Assembly: GCA_017562135.1 (NCBI GenBank) | Contig: QEYB01000266.1 | Coordinates: 124,001 to 188,000, forward strand | Direction of reading: 5' to 3' | DNA length: 64,000 nucleotides | Source of the DNA: Dipylidium caninum | Lineage: Eukaryota; Platyhelminthes; Cestoda; Cyclophyllidea; Dipylidiidae | Shown here: in pieces, positions 32,876 to 45,692 of the stretch | How the letters are laid out: each line of letters begins with the position of its first letter | Position numbering within the stretch: the stretch's first letter is position 1 | Program-made: the position numbers and the translations under genes | Notes under the pieces: generated by a model | What the model was told of the DNA's origin: nothing | What the model saw: only the letters and a program-made list of their open reading frames with translations | Databases searched by the model: none

Positions 32876-35800
32876 TTAAATTGCAGACTTGCTGAAGCTG
32901 ATACGTAGATGAGAGTTTTCACTCAGCTGAGTGTTGTGGAGCGCCTAGTCAAGAAAAGTAGAAGTGGATTTCAGTATTGGAAGTTGCAGCCGCACGGAAA
33001 TAAACAAATAAACTGTAATAACATGGTTAGAAAACACCATCCCGTGGATCTGAAACGTTATAGTGGTCAGCTTACAATGAGTGCCTCCATCGCACTTTCA
33101 ACGCTGTCGAGCTGCACGAGAGCCATCTTGTTATCCTTTCTAAAATGGAATAGTCCATTTTAAGCAATACATTCTAATGGTTAGTCGTGAATGGGTCAAC
33201 TGGCTTCTCTAATTCACGAACAAGCAAACCTACTAGCGATTATTATCAAAGTATTCGGAAAACGATCGCTATGTACGTGTTCACAAAGAAGCCCACAGCA
33301 AGTCACTTACGCATTTTCCGGCTGCTTCTGGTGAAACCTAAGGAAAATAATTTCAGCGATAACTCAGCTCATAGTTATCTGCGCAAAACGCGATTACCGT
33401 CTCAGCAAAACAAATTGGCAGTCGAATTTTAGACATTATGGTTTAGACTTCTACTGTACGGGGGAATTCGATTTACGAGTTGTTAGGGAACGAATAACTG
33501 AGTGAAAAATACAAAAAATCAACACATTAATATACCCAATTAACTTACTGCATAAAGCGGAACCCGACCACATCGAAGCCTTTCGAATGGAAGAGGGACC
33601 GGACATCATCCTCCGTGACACTTGGAGGGATGTTGCTCAGGTGAAGGACATGACTTGGCGGGTATATGTTTTGATAATTTTTCGAATTAGGTTTTCTAAA
33701 CCGATGAAGTAGATTATTGGAGTAATCCTTTGTCAGGTGATTGTCTTTGTCCTCTTTCGGAAGTTGTACATAATTATGGCGAGAAATAGCTATTTTCATT
33801 GATTGGCCCCAAAGTACTTTTTGGTTTAAATACTGCATGGCTAGAGGAAAAACAGCGAAATAAGATTTCCGCTTATTAAAAAAAAGAAACTGGCTCCCAT
33901 AGCCAGATTGTATAAACAAAATTCTACGGTGCCCATACCCAGGACAGCCTGCTGGGAATCATTGAATTGGATGAGAGCGGTGTCCTTCTTGTTAAACATT
34001 ATCTTTACGCGCACGACATCTCCGTAGACGCCTAAATAAATGTGAGAAACACAGCATGTCTTTTTCCTCCAAAATGGAAGCTCACAATATAATCATTACG
34101 GAGAAAAAGACGCCCTGTTTAAAAACCGCTACCAGCAGAGATAACTACTGAATCCTTGATAAGGCAGAGTTCGAAAGAGGCAAACTGGAAATCAGTTGCA
34201 AGAGTGGGAACGAAAGTACGTGTGCACTTTCGACAACTGAGAAAGTGAAAGGGAGGTAAAATGATGGTGGGAGGAGTGAAGCCCGAGCTCACTTTCTTTA
34301 AGTACTACATAAATTCGAAGTCGATAGAGAATAAATCCGGACGAATAAAGAATAAGACAGTATAGAATTTGTGTAAATGAAGCAAAAAAGGGCTTACCAA
34401 ATAAGGTAAATAAGGCGTCCGGATACACTCGCTGAATTAAAATTGATAAATGGATAAGAGTTGGTAGAGGGTAAATGACAAGGATAGGAAGATTGGGCAA
34501 GAGAGAAGTATCACAGACAAGATCCACATATGATCCACCACGATTTTAGAGCAGACACGCGACGAAGACGACGCAGTCGGTGATTCAAGTGGGAGAAATA
34601 GAATGAAAAACAAGAGTAAGCTGAAAAAATAGGGAGAAAGCAAGAAAATGACTAAGGCAGTCGTTAACGGCTCGGTGCAAGGGCAAACTTAAGTCGAAAC
34701 AGTAGCACAAACAGAATAGCTACATCTTTCTGAAAAGATTGTTTATGAAAAGAATATTAGGAAAAAAACGGAAACACAGCAAGAATACTTCGTAGATCTT
34801 ATGCAAAATTATAGTGAAAAGGATTGTTCAAAGCGGAAATTTTAGAATGCATCAGTCGGCAGATGAAGGGGAAGTAGTATTCATGAAGCTACCTCTGAGA
34901 ACAGACGAGTAGTGCCATAACTACGACTCCTATCTTGTGTGTATACTTACCTCCTCGTTGAGATTTGAAACGATGAGAACAGTGCTTCCGTTGTTGTTGA
35001 GAGGCAAACGTATGGCTAGAGACGATGACTGAGCGGCAGCCGCGGCAGCCTGAGCTGCGGTGAGTTTTTGCAGAGCAGATACGGACTGGGAAACTGATCC
35101 TGCACCTGAGAATTGATTGTTTACCCCACCGCCACGGCCACTGCTCGGTTGCCCCTGATTAGCAGCCGCACTGTTTGCCGCCGCCGAAAACGCCAGGAGA
35201 GATGCCATGGTGGGGTTAATTGCCGCTCCGTTCGGTGTGTTAGGAAACGCCGCACCACTCTATCAGCATAATAGAAAAAAAATACGATCCAAAAGGCGCC
35301 GCAACAGTGTGGAACCACGTCATCGATTCTATGATAATTATATATTTTGAGTCACCTGCGCTGAAAGAGACATGAAGCTCGCAGTTGCAGCCGCTGCTGC
35401 CGGAGAAAGCTGCAAACCCGCTTGCTGTGCAAGTGCAATGAGCTGGGTGGTAAATTCGGTCATCCGACAGGCATTATTATTTGCTGCGGCAGCCACCCAA
35501 GCGGGTGGCAAGGTTGTGGGGGTTTGCTGATGCGGATGTAGCATGGTTGCATTACCTGCTGTTCCAGCAAATTGCGACATTGCAGCAGCAACGGCAGAAT
35601 TTGGACCAAATGCATGACCACTTTGGCCGTGCCCGCCAGCATGGGGCATATTATTGGACATTCCGGCAGATGGCAGTCGCCGAAGACTCATCAACTCTTC
35701 CTCTGTCAAAGGATTAAGCACATAATCACGGCATTTCTGGCTTTCCTGGCGAATCTCGAGAGGGCCGCGATTTTTGGAAAACTCCACCGAAAGATGACAG

Positions 35801-36903
35801 CAACCGGTGTAGATATTTTGACGATTTAAATGCTAAAGCATTAATAACCGCTGTAAGTTCAGATAAAAGAAATGGGATTAAAACTAAGCATTCAAGATAC
35901 CAGCATGGCCACAAAAGCCTGTAAGTGGTTTTCGAATTCAATGAAGCCCTGGTAGTGATCATTCTTTAGAAAAATGATAACGCGGAGAATTTTCCCGAAT
36001 CTGTGGAAAATCTATGATGCTATAAGTCACGATAAATGTGATACTTTATAGATGATTATGTGATTAATTTGCTGATCCATTATATCCTCAATAATTATTC
36101 GAAGAACTGTGTTCGGATTGCTTTGGTTGGCTCCAGAAAGATCCTGTTGTACAACCGAATTTGCCCGCTGAATAGCTTGGTTAACAATAGCGTTTTCCGC
36201 TTTCAGTTCCAAATGCGGGTGTTTGGAGAACTGTAAAACGAGCTGACGGCCGTGAAGTATGGCTGGGTACTCCTGATAGTATCCCACCATATCAATGGCA
36301 CTCTCGATAAGCTCCATTTCGATGAGGGCTTGACTGCTTCTTTTGGACAACACCATATTTTTTAAAAAGCCAAAGGGGATTGCCAATAGTGTAACATCTT
36401 GTTCCGTGGCATCTGGGGGAAGGCTTCGAATGTGGACAACATTTGACGGAGGGGCATCCACTTGGTCCATCCTTGACTTAAGCTACATAAGATCATCTGA
36501 CCAAATCTCACCTTCTTATGTTCATTAATCTCAATTTCCATTGCTGCAGCATGTCCTTCGCCATTAGAAGTCACAGGTTCTGCATCCGGCACGCGCTACA
36601 AATCGCATTCAGGTAAATGATCATCTATTGCATCCCCACAGTCTCAGAAGTGACGAAAATGACATGGAGGTTATGGGAGGCGAAATTCATTTAAGGTAAA
36701 ACGCAAGCTAACGACAGAAATTTACCTTCCGCTTGCTGGACTAAAATAGCAAAAAAACGGACACGTGAATTGTCTCCCATTTGACATTAGACTAAAAAGT
36801 GAATACCCATCAAATAAGATATACAAGTCTTATAACTAATGCTATTAACGTAGTCAAGTGCACCAACACACACCATAAGTTGAGAGTATGACAGTGAAGA
36901 CAT
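32876..36903 (-). CDS. PTBP1: Polypyrimidine tract-binding protein (four RRMs)
   Basis: Twelve exons agree in phase: 36903-36874, 36740-36726, 36595-36512, 36482-36045, 36011-35901, 35832-35356, 35259-34951, 34431-34398, 34031-33939, 33840-33549, 33139-33076 and 32944-32876, for 671 residues. RRM1 starts at V-V-H-I-R-S-L-P and RRM2 at [11 protein letters not shown]3 starts at V-L-I-V-S-N-L-N and RRM4 at [10 protein letters not shown]. The protein ends [10 protein letters not shown], as in vertebrate PTB. PTB binds U/C-rich RNA in the nucleus and represses or shifts exon choice. The RRM2-RRM3 linker is long (about 200 residues) and rich in Ala, Gln and Asn, with short poly-Ala runs, longer than in vertebrates. 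The first two exons (30 and 15 nt) fit by phase and splice sites but have little sequence support. The 34-nt exon is annotated separately. Confidence 0.94.
34398..34431 (-). other. 34-nt exon in PTB RRM3 with pyrimidine-rich flanks
   Basis: The exon reads [12 protein letters not shown] (last codon split) between a TTCAG acceptor and a GTAAGC donor. It enters in phase 0 and leaves in phase 1, so skipping it shifts the frame in RRM3. The preceding intron (34950-34432 on the minus strand) is strongly C/T-rich in its last 150 bases, with several CTCT and TCTT motifs; the next intron is also pyrimidine-rich. Vertebrate PTBP1 exon 11 has the same 34-nt length and the same place in RRM3, and its skipping is used for autoregulation. 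Confidence 0.85.
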
Positions 36904-38341
36904 GGCGGACTCAACCCAAGTTCACCAACGAAATACTCGCGATAGCCTAGTAAAACATAGGATAAGTGAAACGTCAATGCCCGAATGAGCTATTATATAC
37001 GCAACAATGGCCCGTTCATATTGTGCACCAGATGATTCTAATAAATGGTTTAGAATTATTGTTCTGCCACCTTGTATTGAACACACGAGAACCATTTGTT
37101 TGTCTTCCTAATCTGGGCCTGTAACGGGGAGAATCGAATGCCCCGTCTAGCGAAATGCGCCGTACTCTGAAGTACCTTATTTTTTGTCCTGTTTAGCGCA
37201 AAAGAATGTCTGCGCAATTTGTTCATGTCGGTGAAATTTCCCCGTATGATTTACACCATAAATTTTGAAGCCACTCGTGCCACCTATATCCCCTAATTCC
37301 TACAGTGGAGGTAGATAAGGTTATTTGAAATCTCGAAACACTGCACAAATTTATCCATTTTCAAAAGTTGACAGAAGCTTACATTTCATGTTTCTACAAG
37401 CCCACTTATTAAGATTTTGCACACAAACAGATTATATATGAAAATCTACTGATAAACGATGAGTAGAAAAAATAATAATACATCAGTTCTAGGGCATATG
37501 CGCTATTTCTTGACGCGCTGGCGCATACCCGTATCCTCAACTTAATATTTATGATTCATCTCACAAATTTCAAGACTCCGCGACACACAAGTATAAATGC
37601 GATTTACCGAATGGACGTGTTTGGATTTTTCTTAAGTTTTTAACTGTTGTTCTTAATATAGTTGAAATTGCTCCGCCTTCCTTGACATTTACTCAATCAT
37701 AGTATAAGCGGTATGAATCCGTCTTAAAAGTAAGTTCGAAAAGTGTTTTCCCAAATTTGCCAAACTTATTTCAAATACTGAGCCTTAAAATAGATGAAAT
37801 AGTAACATTTGCTCCGTATATAAAGGTAAAGTGGAGAGTTCCTTTTATTTTACCATCAGATATAAAAAACTTGACCATGTGCTTTGAGATTCAATCGGGA
37901 TAAGGGTCAATTTGGGTCGGGGTGTGATGTTCATAACGATAGAACCAGTTTGAGGGTTAACAGAAAACATCGAAGTCACGCATGGTGGCCAGAATGCAAT
38001 GGTTTTTGCTGTCGACTAAATATACAATAATGCTCCGAAGAGTTTTCGAGACGTCCGCAAAGTGTGAATCTGGCACGTAAGCCCGTAATGTTTTTGTAAA
38101 ACCATTTATAATTTTTGTAAACGTCTCCATGCTGGTTTACACCTAGCTGAATAAACTCCTGAAATAGTCTCCATTCATTAGTCAAAACTCAGAAATATGA
38201 GGAGTACTATTAATATCTATTAGTTTGGAAAATTGCTTGTAATGAAACCAACCGACTACTTATATTACCCAATGAGCGGCAAAGAGGCCGGCCAATAGGA
38301 ATCGTTGGTAGAAGGTTCTAGTAACTGAACGCTTGCCGCTC
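36904..38341. other. Divergent intergenic region between PTB and DNAJB genes
   Basis: 1.4 kb between the two start codons, mostly AT-rich. A perfect 6-bp inverted repeat, ACGGGG (37124-37129) and CCCCGT (37141-37146), encloses an 11-base loop; its role is unknown. A minus-strand ORF at 38185-37976 has no recognisable motif. Promoters of both flanking genes should lie here. Confidence 0.45.
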
Positions 38342-40111
38342 ATGGGTCTTGATTACTATAAAGTGTTGGGCCTCGAAAAGAGAGCTAGTGATGAAGACAT
38401 CAGGAAGGCATATCGGAAAATGGCCCTAAAATATCATCCAGATAAGAACAAGTCTCCCAACGCTGAAGAGAAGTTCAAACAAGTCGCTGAGGCATATGAG
38501 GTTGGTGCATTTCAGCCTTTTTTTTAGTTTTAGGTTCTGAGTGACCCCAAAAAAAGGGAGGTTTACGATAAATATGGTGAAGAAGGGCTTAAGTATGGTG
38601 TGGGAGGTGCTACTGGTCCATCTGGAACCTCGAGTTACACGTTTTCTGGCGACCCTCGCGAAACTTTCCGTGCTTTCTTCGGCACGGATGACCCCTTCAG
38701 CACTTTCATGAGCTTCGGTAGCAGTGGTGCTCGAAACACAGAATATATGGATGTTGATAGTGATTTTCTTGGCAGAAGTCCTTTTAGTGTAAGGATGTGT
38801 GTTGACTTTCTACCCAGCTCTTTTATTATACCTATATATATTTTATGGATTTCCTGACGTAGTTGTAAATATGTGAAAATTACAAATTTTCTACTTCTTT
38901 CTATTTTGCGTTCAACGTAGAATCTTGATCTCTTCTTACTATGTTTAATTACTTATAATTTCTGGCTAAAATGTCCTCGGATGTGCTGCTAACTTACATG
39001 CGTCTGATGTTTCATCTAATCTTTTTTTATGCGATATAATAGTGCCGGTTGCCAATCGTTTTTTCCGAAAATTATTAAGCACACTAAGTTTTTTGCATGC
39101 TATGGTCTTTCGAACATTAGAACATAGTTAATTTTTTTAATTTATTGTGATTTACAGCTTTTTAGGCCTTGTGTATAATGCACCACAGCTTAGGACACGA
39201 CATGGTTCTATACTAATTTAGTCCCATTTCTTGGACGAAATGCTGACTTAGGTTTTAAACTTCTCAACCATTGTAGACCTACTCTTATTATAAATTAGCT
39301 TTAGAGCTTAAATTTATTGTCGTCTGCCGAAATAACTTACTGCGATATATTCTTTACTTACTCTTACCCTTAAATGTTTTGACCTTATTAGAAGTTCTTT
39401 AGAACCTGGTTTTTTTATAGTTTAACCATACGAACCTAAATTTCTCTTTATATGTTTGACTACCCATTGGTATTAGAACGCTGTGTGTGTTTGTGTGCAT
39501 ATATTCAGGGTATATTTATGAATGCGGGAGGCGGTGGTGCAACGCGCGTTCGTCGGACACAGGATCCACCCGTTTACCACGATTTGAGTGTGTCCCTCGA
39601 GGATGTTCTTTACGGCACCACAAAGAAAATGCGGATTACTCGGCGACGCTTGGATGGCGCCACCGAAGAAAAGGTACTCACCATCGAAGTTCGCAAGGGC
39701 TGGAAAGCGGGCACACGCATAACCTTTCCTCGGGAAGGCGATGAACGCCCTAACACCATCCCTGCTGACATCATTTTCACCGTAAAGGATCGCACTGATA
39801 AGTACTTTAAGCGAGACGGTGCAGACGTACGATACACTGCCAGAATCGGCCTGCGGGATGCCCTTTGTGGCTGCCATATTCAGGTGCCCACCATCGATGG
39901 AAGGAAAGTACCACTTAAGGTAGAGGACTGTGTAATCAAACCTGGTACCACGCGCCGTATAAGCGGTCAGGGCTTACCCTACCCAAAGGAGCCTAACCGT
40001 CGAGGTGACATTATAGTGGAATTCGAAATCGTTTATCCGGATCGTATTTTACCCGCAGACAGAGAGACTTTAATGCGAATTCTTCCGACCTATACTCAAC
40101 CAAATCTTTGA
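38342..40111 (+). CDS. DNAJB: DnaJ/Hsp40 type II co-chaperone (DNAJB1/4/5-like)
   Basis: Exons 38342-38500, 38534-38788 and 39509-40111 give 338 residues, close to the 340 of human DNAJB1. The start [10 protein letters not shown] is the usual J-protein N-terminus. The J domain carries Y-H-P-D-K-N-K, the HPD loop that stimulates Hsp70 ATPase. A short glycine/phenylalanine-type linker follows ([12 protein letters not shown]), then two C-terminal substrate-binding domains without a zinc finger, with [15 protein letters not shown]-type [16 protein letters not shown] and E-A-L-C-G-C-type D-A-L-C-G-C. It hands non-native proteins to cytosolic or nuclear Hsp70. The first intron is 33 nt, the second 720 nt. 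AATAAA begins only two bases after the stop. Confidence 0.95.
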
Positions 40112-40112
40112 A

Positions 40113-40118
40113 AATAAA
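40113..40118 (+). promoter_or_regulatory. Polyadenylation signal directly after DNAJB stop
   Basis: AATAAA starts two bases after the TGA stop (40109-40111), followed by AT-rich sequence. If used, the 3' UTR would be only tens of bases. Confidence 0.45.
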
Positions 40119-41155
40119 AATAATTGAATTACAGACTCCGGTCAACTCCATGTACTTTGCTCGTGTTAGCCATCAACGTGTTTGTTACTGCATGTGCTTG
40201 ACTTCTTTCGGGCGTTTGCAACTACTGTTGATGAGGCTTTGTACTTAGCAACAAAATTTGCGACTTCTATAGTTTCATATTTTGGGTATTTATTACTTAC
40301 CACTCTCGGACACTGCAACTGGATGGTGGTCATTTTTCTAGGTTTGTGTCGGCAAAGGCGCATTAGTTATCACTTCTAACAGAAAGCAAAGCCCTAAGGA
40401 AGTTGGGTGTGGTAATGCGAGTGGCAATTGGCACATTTCTGGGTGTCATGTCTTAGCGTCTATCTCGGGGAGCGCTGGTTCGAGGTGGGTGTGCTCCTTA
40501 TGTTGAGACGGGGTTGGATTAATGTTATCGGTGTCGGGATGCCGTGACGTCTATTGGTGGTTGCGCGTCCCGCTTGAAGTCGTTTTCAACAAACTTTCGT
40601 TAATGCAAGTTCCAGCAGACCCTTTAAGGAATATATTAGGCGTCGCGTTGGTGGCTTAATGGGCTGCGGGTAAGAGCGCCACGGTGCGGCTGGCCCTTGG
40701 CACGTTTCGCTTCGTTAGAATATGAAGAGCAATCAAGTGGCGAGAATTGATTGGGGTAAGGCAGGTGGTCTACGCCGATCACACGCCTGCTCGACAAAGT
40801 TTGGTTTCGTCATTTAGGTCTTTGTTTACCTTACGACTCTTTAGTAAAGGTTGTGTTAATTTTAAGCCTTTGGGCTAGGAAATCACATTCTTTCTTGAAA
40901 TAATATCACGTTTTAAATATCGCGCCGCTAAAAACGCATATAACATATTAACTGCCAAAAAGCCCTGCGTTTTGAAATGAGTTGTGTATGTTTTTAAAAT
41001 AAGGTCATAATTTATTGATTTTTATAATACATCAAAACCATTTTCAAGGTTGATTTGCGCCTGATGCACAGTTGTCTGTAGCCTATTCGTACACTTGTTT
41101 CTCGCGCTATTGGTTTCCCCTAAGGCGGGTATTTGCAACAATACGTCGCATATCA
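40119..41155. other. Intergenic region between DNAJB and ENTPD genes
   Basis: No coding motif. Bases 40420-40800 are GC-richer and contain a string at about 40650 that matches a tRNA/SINE A-box consensus, but no B-box at the right distance, so no RNA gene is called. Bases 40840-41040 are AT-rich. Confidence 0.4.
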
Positions 41156-44100
41156 ATGAATCCTAGGGTTCTCGTTCTTCTCTTCTGCTTTCTTTACAAC
41201 TGCAGTGATGTGGATGCATATGCCGCTAATGAGTTTTCAGAAGCGTCATCTTCACACCTCAGGCGTGCAATTGTAGTTGATGCCGGTAGCAGCGGGAGTC
41301 GCTTATTTGTTTATTGCTTTCCATCTGTAAGCACCAATGAAGACTCATTGACTTCGGTAATTTTGTGTACGGATGGTCAGGGGAAGCCTTTAACAAAGAA
41401 AGTCAATCCCGGTTTATCATCGTTCGCCTCTAATCCTTCTTCTGCCCAGGCCTACATTAAAAATCTCTTGTCATTCGCCGCAACAAACATCCCTAAAAAT
41501 TATCACTCAATAACTCCCTTATACATCTTTGCTACAGCCGGTATGCGCCTTCTAACTGATAAGTTTGTCAAACTTTCAATTTACCACCGTATCTAGACAA
41601 CAAGATGAGATTTGGGGAGTTGTTCGAACTGCAATAAGGAGTGAATACAACTTCAATTTTAATTCCTCGTGGGCTCAAACAGTTTCCGGTTATTACGAAG
41701 CCCTGTTTGGATGGATAACAGTAAATTACCTACTGGGAAACTTTGCCAGTATGTGATAACAATGTTCTGGTTCATGCATATATTTTTTTTTCTTCCAGGT
41801 GATTTTGTGTCAAGTATTTCCTCATACGTTTCTGTCTACAACGCCAGAATACTTTTAGTTTCCCGTGGACAACTATTGAAGAATAAGCTATTTTAATCGG
41901 TTCATCAGCGCCTACTTCGCATGACCGTTTCGATTTTCAGTGCTATCTCGTGTCGTGTATTGTTAATTTAGAAAAAAACACTGTGGATGTTAGCCACACA
42001 TCACACTAGTCTATCCATTGTACTTTAATTTGTGTTCCGTAGTACAGATTTGTAGTAGGCATGATTAATCGCATTACTGTTTTTGTCTTTAGACCCTTCT
42101 CGTCGAACTGCGGGAATGTTAGATATGGGCGGAGCGAGCATGCAAATAGCCTATGAGGTGCCTCCCTCGTTGCAACCACCCCAGAACCTCATCCTCCCAT
42201 TTACTATTGACGAGAAACAATCCTACAAGGTCTATGTTATGACTTTTCTCGCCTATGGCACGCAAGCCACTCGAAGTCGGTAAGTTTGTTCAGACTGACA
42301 CGATTTGGTATCATCGAAGCGTATGTATTGTGTTTTCTGTATTTTTCTCTATTCAATACATATTTTTTGTTCTTTTTCCATAAATTGCTTCATGTGCTTT
42401 CTTTGCGAATGCTATGCTGTCGATTTGTATGAAGACCAGTTTTTTTTGAGACAGACAATATAGTATGGTATCTTGTCCTATTCTCTTCCCAGTTACAAGT
42501 CATCACTCCTGTACAATGCCATGGAGTATTCTCAATATTCTAGTCTGCTGAAACTCCGTTACCGACCCTCCACTGGCTATGTCAAGCCAGAAAAACTCCC
42601 TGCCCTTTCAGTTGAGTTTCATTACACCATAACAGAAGAAGAAAAATTTATTCTCTCGGTGAGTGGTATGTCTATACGTTTATTAACTTTTGTCCGTATT
42701 TGTTGATCCTTCTTGTCCATCTCCTACCTAGGACCCCTGCCTCCAACCAGGCCTAGAAGACACACTCAATGCTCGTGATTTAGTTATCTCAAGGGCCTTG
42801 TTGGCTACAGGAAATTCTTCTTCTCCTATCATCACCTTTCTTGGCACTGGGAACCTTACACTGTGCTTAACTTACCAAAAAACCTTGTTGCAGAAGCGCA
42901 AATTTTGTCACCTTAACCCCTGCTCTATGAATGGCATCCACCAGCCTCCAGTGGACTTTGAAAGCATACAATTTTACGCCATGTCTGAATACTGGTATAC
43001 TTCCTCTGACGTCGGCACTGGTCTTTCAGAATCCTACAGATTTGATACTTTCAACAATTCTGCTTTTGTGAGTGCTTTTTTCTCTCCTCAGGTTTTGCTG
43101 TTTTATGGCGACACTTCTTTTGCATCTATTTCAAATGTTATCCCATCTAAATTTCCCAGTTAGAGTATGTTAATGTAACCATGAGTCGCGATTGTAGCTT
43201 TAAAAGAAAGGCTTTATACAGATTAACGTGGTGAATTCTGCGCTTATCGTTGTGTTCATTCATTATAAATGCTTTATACGTTGCTTTGGAAATGTCAATC
43301 ATACGTTTCAATTTCCCAAATTCGTTGTTGTTGTTTTTATTCACATTCTTATTGGGCGTGTTGCCTTTCAAATACTGTAAACATGCAAAGTATATGTTGT
43401 AGCAGTCAAGTACGCTAAGAGAAGGTATTACCACAATTTTTTTTACCCCAATTTTCATCATCCAATTAAATCTCTACTTCCTACTTGCTGAAAATAAGTC
43501 TACTGACCTTATTTCACCGTAAATCTTTGTGGTATCTTTAAAATTACCCTGTTGTACTTCTCCGTATGATCTGAGTTGAACTGAGTGAGCAGTTGCTAAG
43601 CATGAAATTTCCCAGTTCTCATTGAGTTTTTTTATTCCAATTCATCCGAATGTACACTTTTTCTCGATTATTATTTCACTTTCTTGTAGATTAGGTGCAA
43701 AACACCGTGGCACCAGTCACTTCTTGAGTACAAATCGATGGGTGTTGAATTGCCGGGCATTCTGAACAAACAGTATGTTCCAAAACGGATTATTTTTAGA
43801 CTATTGGCATTAATTGTCACGCTGCCGCGATAGGCATGTCACAACCAGTTTGCCATTGTTTTTATTACTACTTCTAAGGCACATAAAACGCGTAATTGCA
43901 GCTTCCTGGCTCAGGTGTAATGCTTTAGTACAGTAATGTTCTTACATCTAAGTAACAAATGCTGAATGGCATCAGTAAACAAACCCGCGTTGTCCCTACT
44001 TTAAACATTCATTTCGCCGCTCACTTGATATCTCTAAGTTTACCAGAATTATGAGATCAGAGATGTTTACTTGTTTTGCACTTGCGAAGTTTCCTCTGTT

Positions 44101-45692
44101 ATTCCATGCCGTCCTAGGCAAATTTTAGCTTTCGTTCTGATTTTGTCAGCTAGTTCTTAACTGTGCTATAAGGATAATCAAGTTCTTGTCTGCGACGACC
44201 TGTTGTTGACGCTGGGTGGTGTTGAATACGCCTCTTTATTATTGAGCACCTTAATTGTCTTCATTCTTGCCACCCACTCGACAGTGGAGGACACTTAGAC
44301 CATAATTAATACCAATGATTTTTATGCTTTTGCCAAAGAGGAGGTGAGGCAAACAAATGTGATATACTTTAGCCTGGTATATTAACTCCAATTTCATTGG
44401 TTGTAGAGTATGTTGCAATGTGACGGAATTCGGTAATTAAATCTCATAGTCACAACTCCTTTTAATTGCCCTTTTTAGGTGACTGATTTTCCAAAGACAC
44501 ATTATTCCCTCACAAATGAGTACTAGTATTTTTGTTCTATCCCTTCAGGTTGGTTTGCTTCAAGGCCGCGTGGGTTATGAATGTTTTGCACTCTGGCTTC
44601 GGATTTCCTAGGACTTACGCCAACCTCCATCCCGTTGACCAACTATCCGGTATCGAAGTGCAATGGAGTCTGGGTGCACTTATCTACTATATGCAATTGT
44701 AAGCTAATGGCTCATCCGTCTTCTACTCCTTTTCCGTTGTGTTATACGCTAAGCCTGCGGAAGGCCATAGCAGGCCATGAGTGATGTTATTTGTTTAGGA
44801 GAGCTTTTAATCAAGGTGACGGGGTTTTGGTCGCCTCAGCTTTGACTTGAACTCGACTTGCTGACGTGTGTCAATGAGTACCTCACGGGAGGTGACACTA
44901 TGTTCCTTCATCTGCTAGCTTTTTGACACGTCTCCGAAACGATAAATTTTCTTCATCTCTCAAATACAACCCCGAGTCTTCTTCACTAACAATTCTTCTT
45001 CGAAGTTACTCTTGTTTAACTCCATTTCACTAATACGTCCTCCACACGGCATAGATCAGCCACCGTCATTGCTCAATCCCATATCCACCCCAGAAAATGC
45101 GTAAACCCAATCCTAAATTTAAGGTTTCATCCGCTTAAGCATCTATTTCGATTACCGACTTACCTGGTTATAAGGGACAGAATGCAAGTATAGTCTATTC
45201 AACGAGTAAAAACAAATTCCCCATAGAGTAAACACAGCCACCGTTTTCCACTCTAAACGTATAATTGTTCTTTTTTTACTTCTCTCTCCAGTTGGAGTTT
45301 TAGCGCCGGTCACATCAACCTGTGTTTACGGTGACGGTTGTGCCAGCGCCTATTTGTCGACCTGTAGTTTCTGGTCATCTTCATTGTTCATTCACACGTC
45401 CCTCCAGTCGGAGGACCCGATTATGTTGAGAGTCGCCCTACACGTGCTCTTACGATAACGCTCCCGTTTCTGTTACTTAGACTACCTTTTCAATGGTGGA
45501 TATACAAGGCCATGTCTGTTCTATTATTATTTTAGACCCGAAGTCAAGCGATTGTTAACTCAAGAACCCGATGATTTTCCAACAGGCTTTGAACATCGCC
45601 AAACCACCGCGATCCTCTTCTTCTTTCTCATCCTAATATTCCTCTCAATTTCTGCTTGCTGCGTCTACTGGCGAAACGACGCCAAAAATTAG
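41156..45692 (+). CDS. ENTPD4: Ectonucleoside triphosphate diphosphohydrolase, ENTPD4/7-like
   Basis: Eight exons fit in phase: 41156-41562, 41597-41748, 42093-42279, 42493-42658, 42732-43067, 43690-43772, 44549-44698 and 45536-45692 (545 residues). An N-terminal hydrophobic anchor (L-V-L-L-F-C-F-L) is followed by the apyrase conserved regions. ACR1 is V-V-D-A-G-S-S-G-S-R, ACR2 is F-A-T-A-G-M-R-L-L, ACR3 centres on S-G-Y-Y-E-A-L-F-G-W, ACR4 is L-D-M-G-G-A-S-M-Q-I, and ACR5 matches F-Y-A-M-S-E-Y-W-Y. A C-terminal membrane span (I-L-F-F-F-L-I-L-I-F-L) then a short tail follow. Two membrane anchors and the K-V-N-P-G-L-S-S-F motif favour the ENTPD4/7 subgroup, which hydrolyses UDP and other nucleotides in Golgi or lysosomal lumen. 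The first intron is 34 nt. A 100-codon open frame continues after the stop in another frame. Confidence 0.92.

Noticed and set aside
40640..40700. A-box-like string suggesting a tRNA gene or SINE head
   Set aside because: No B-box at the proper distance and no cloverleaf could be drawn.
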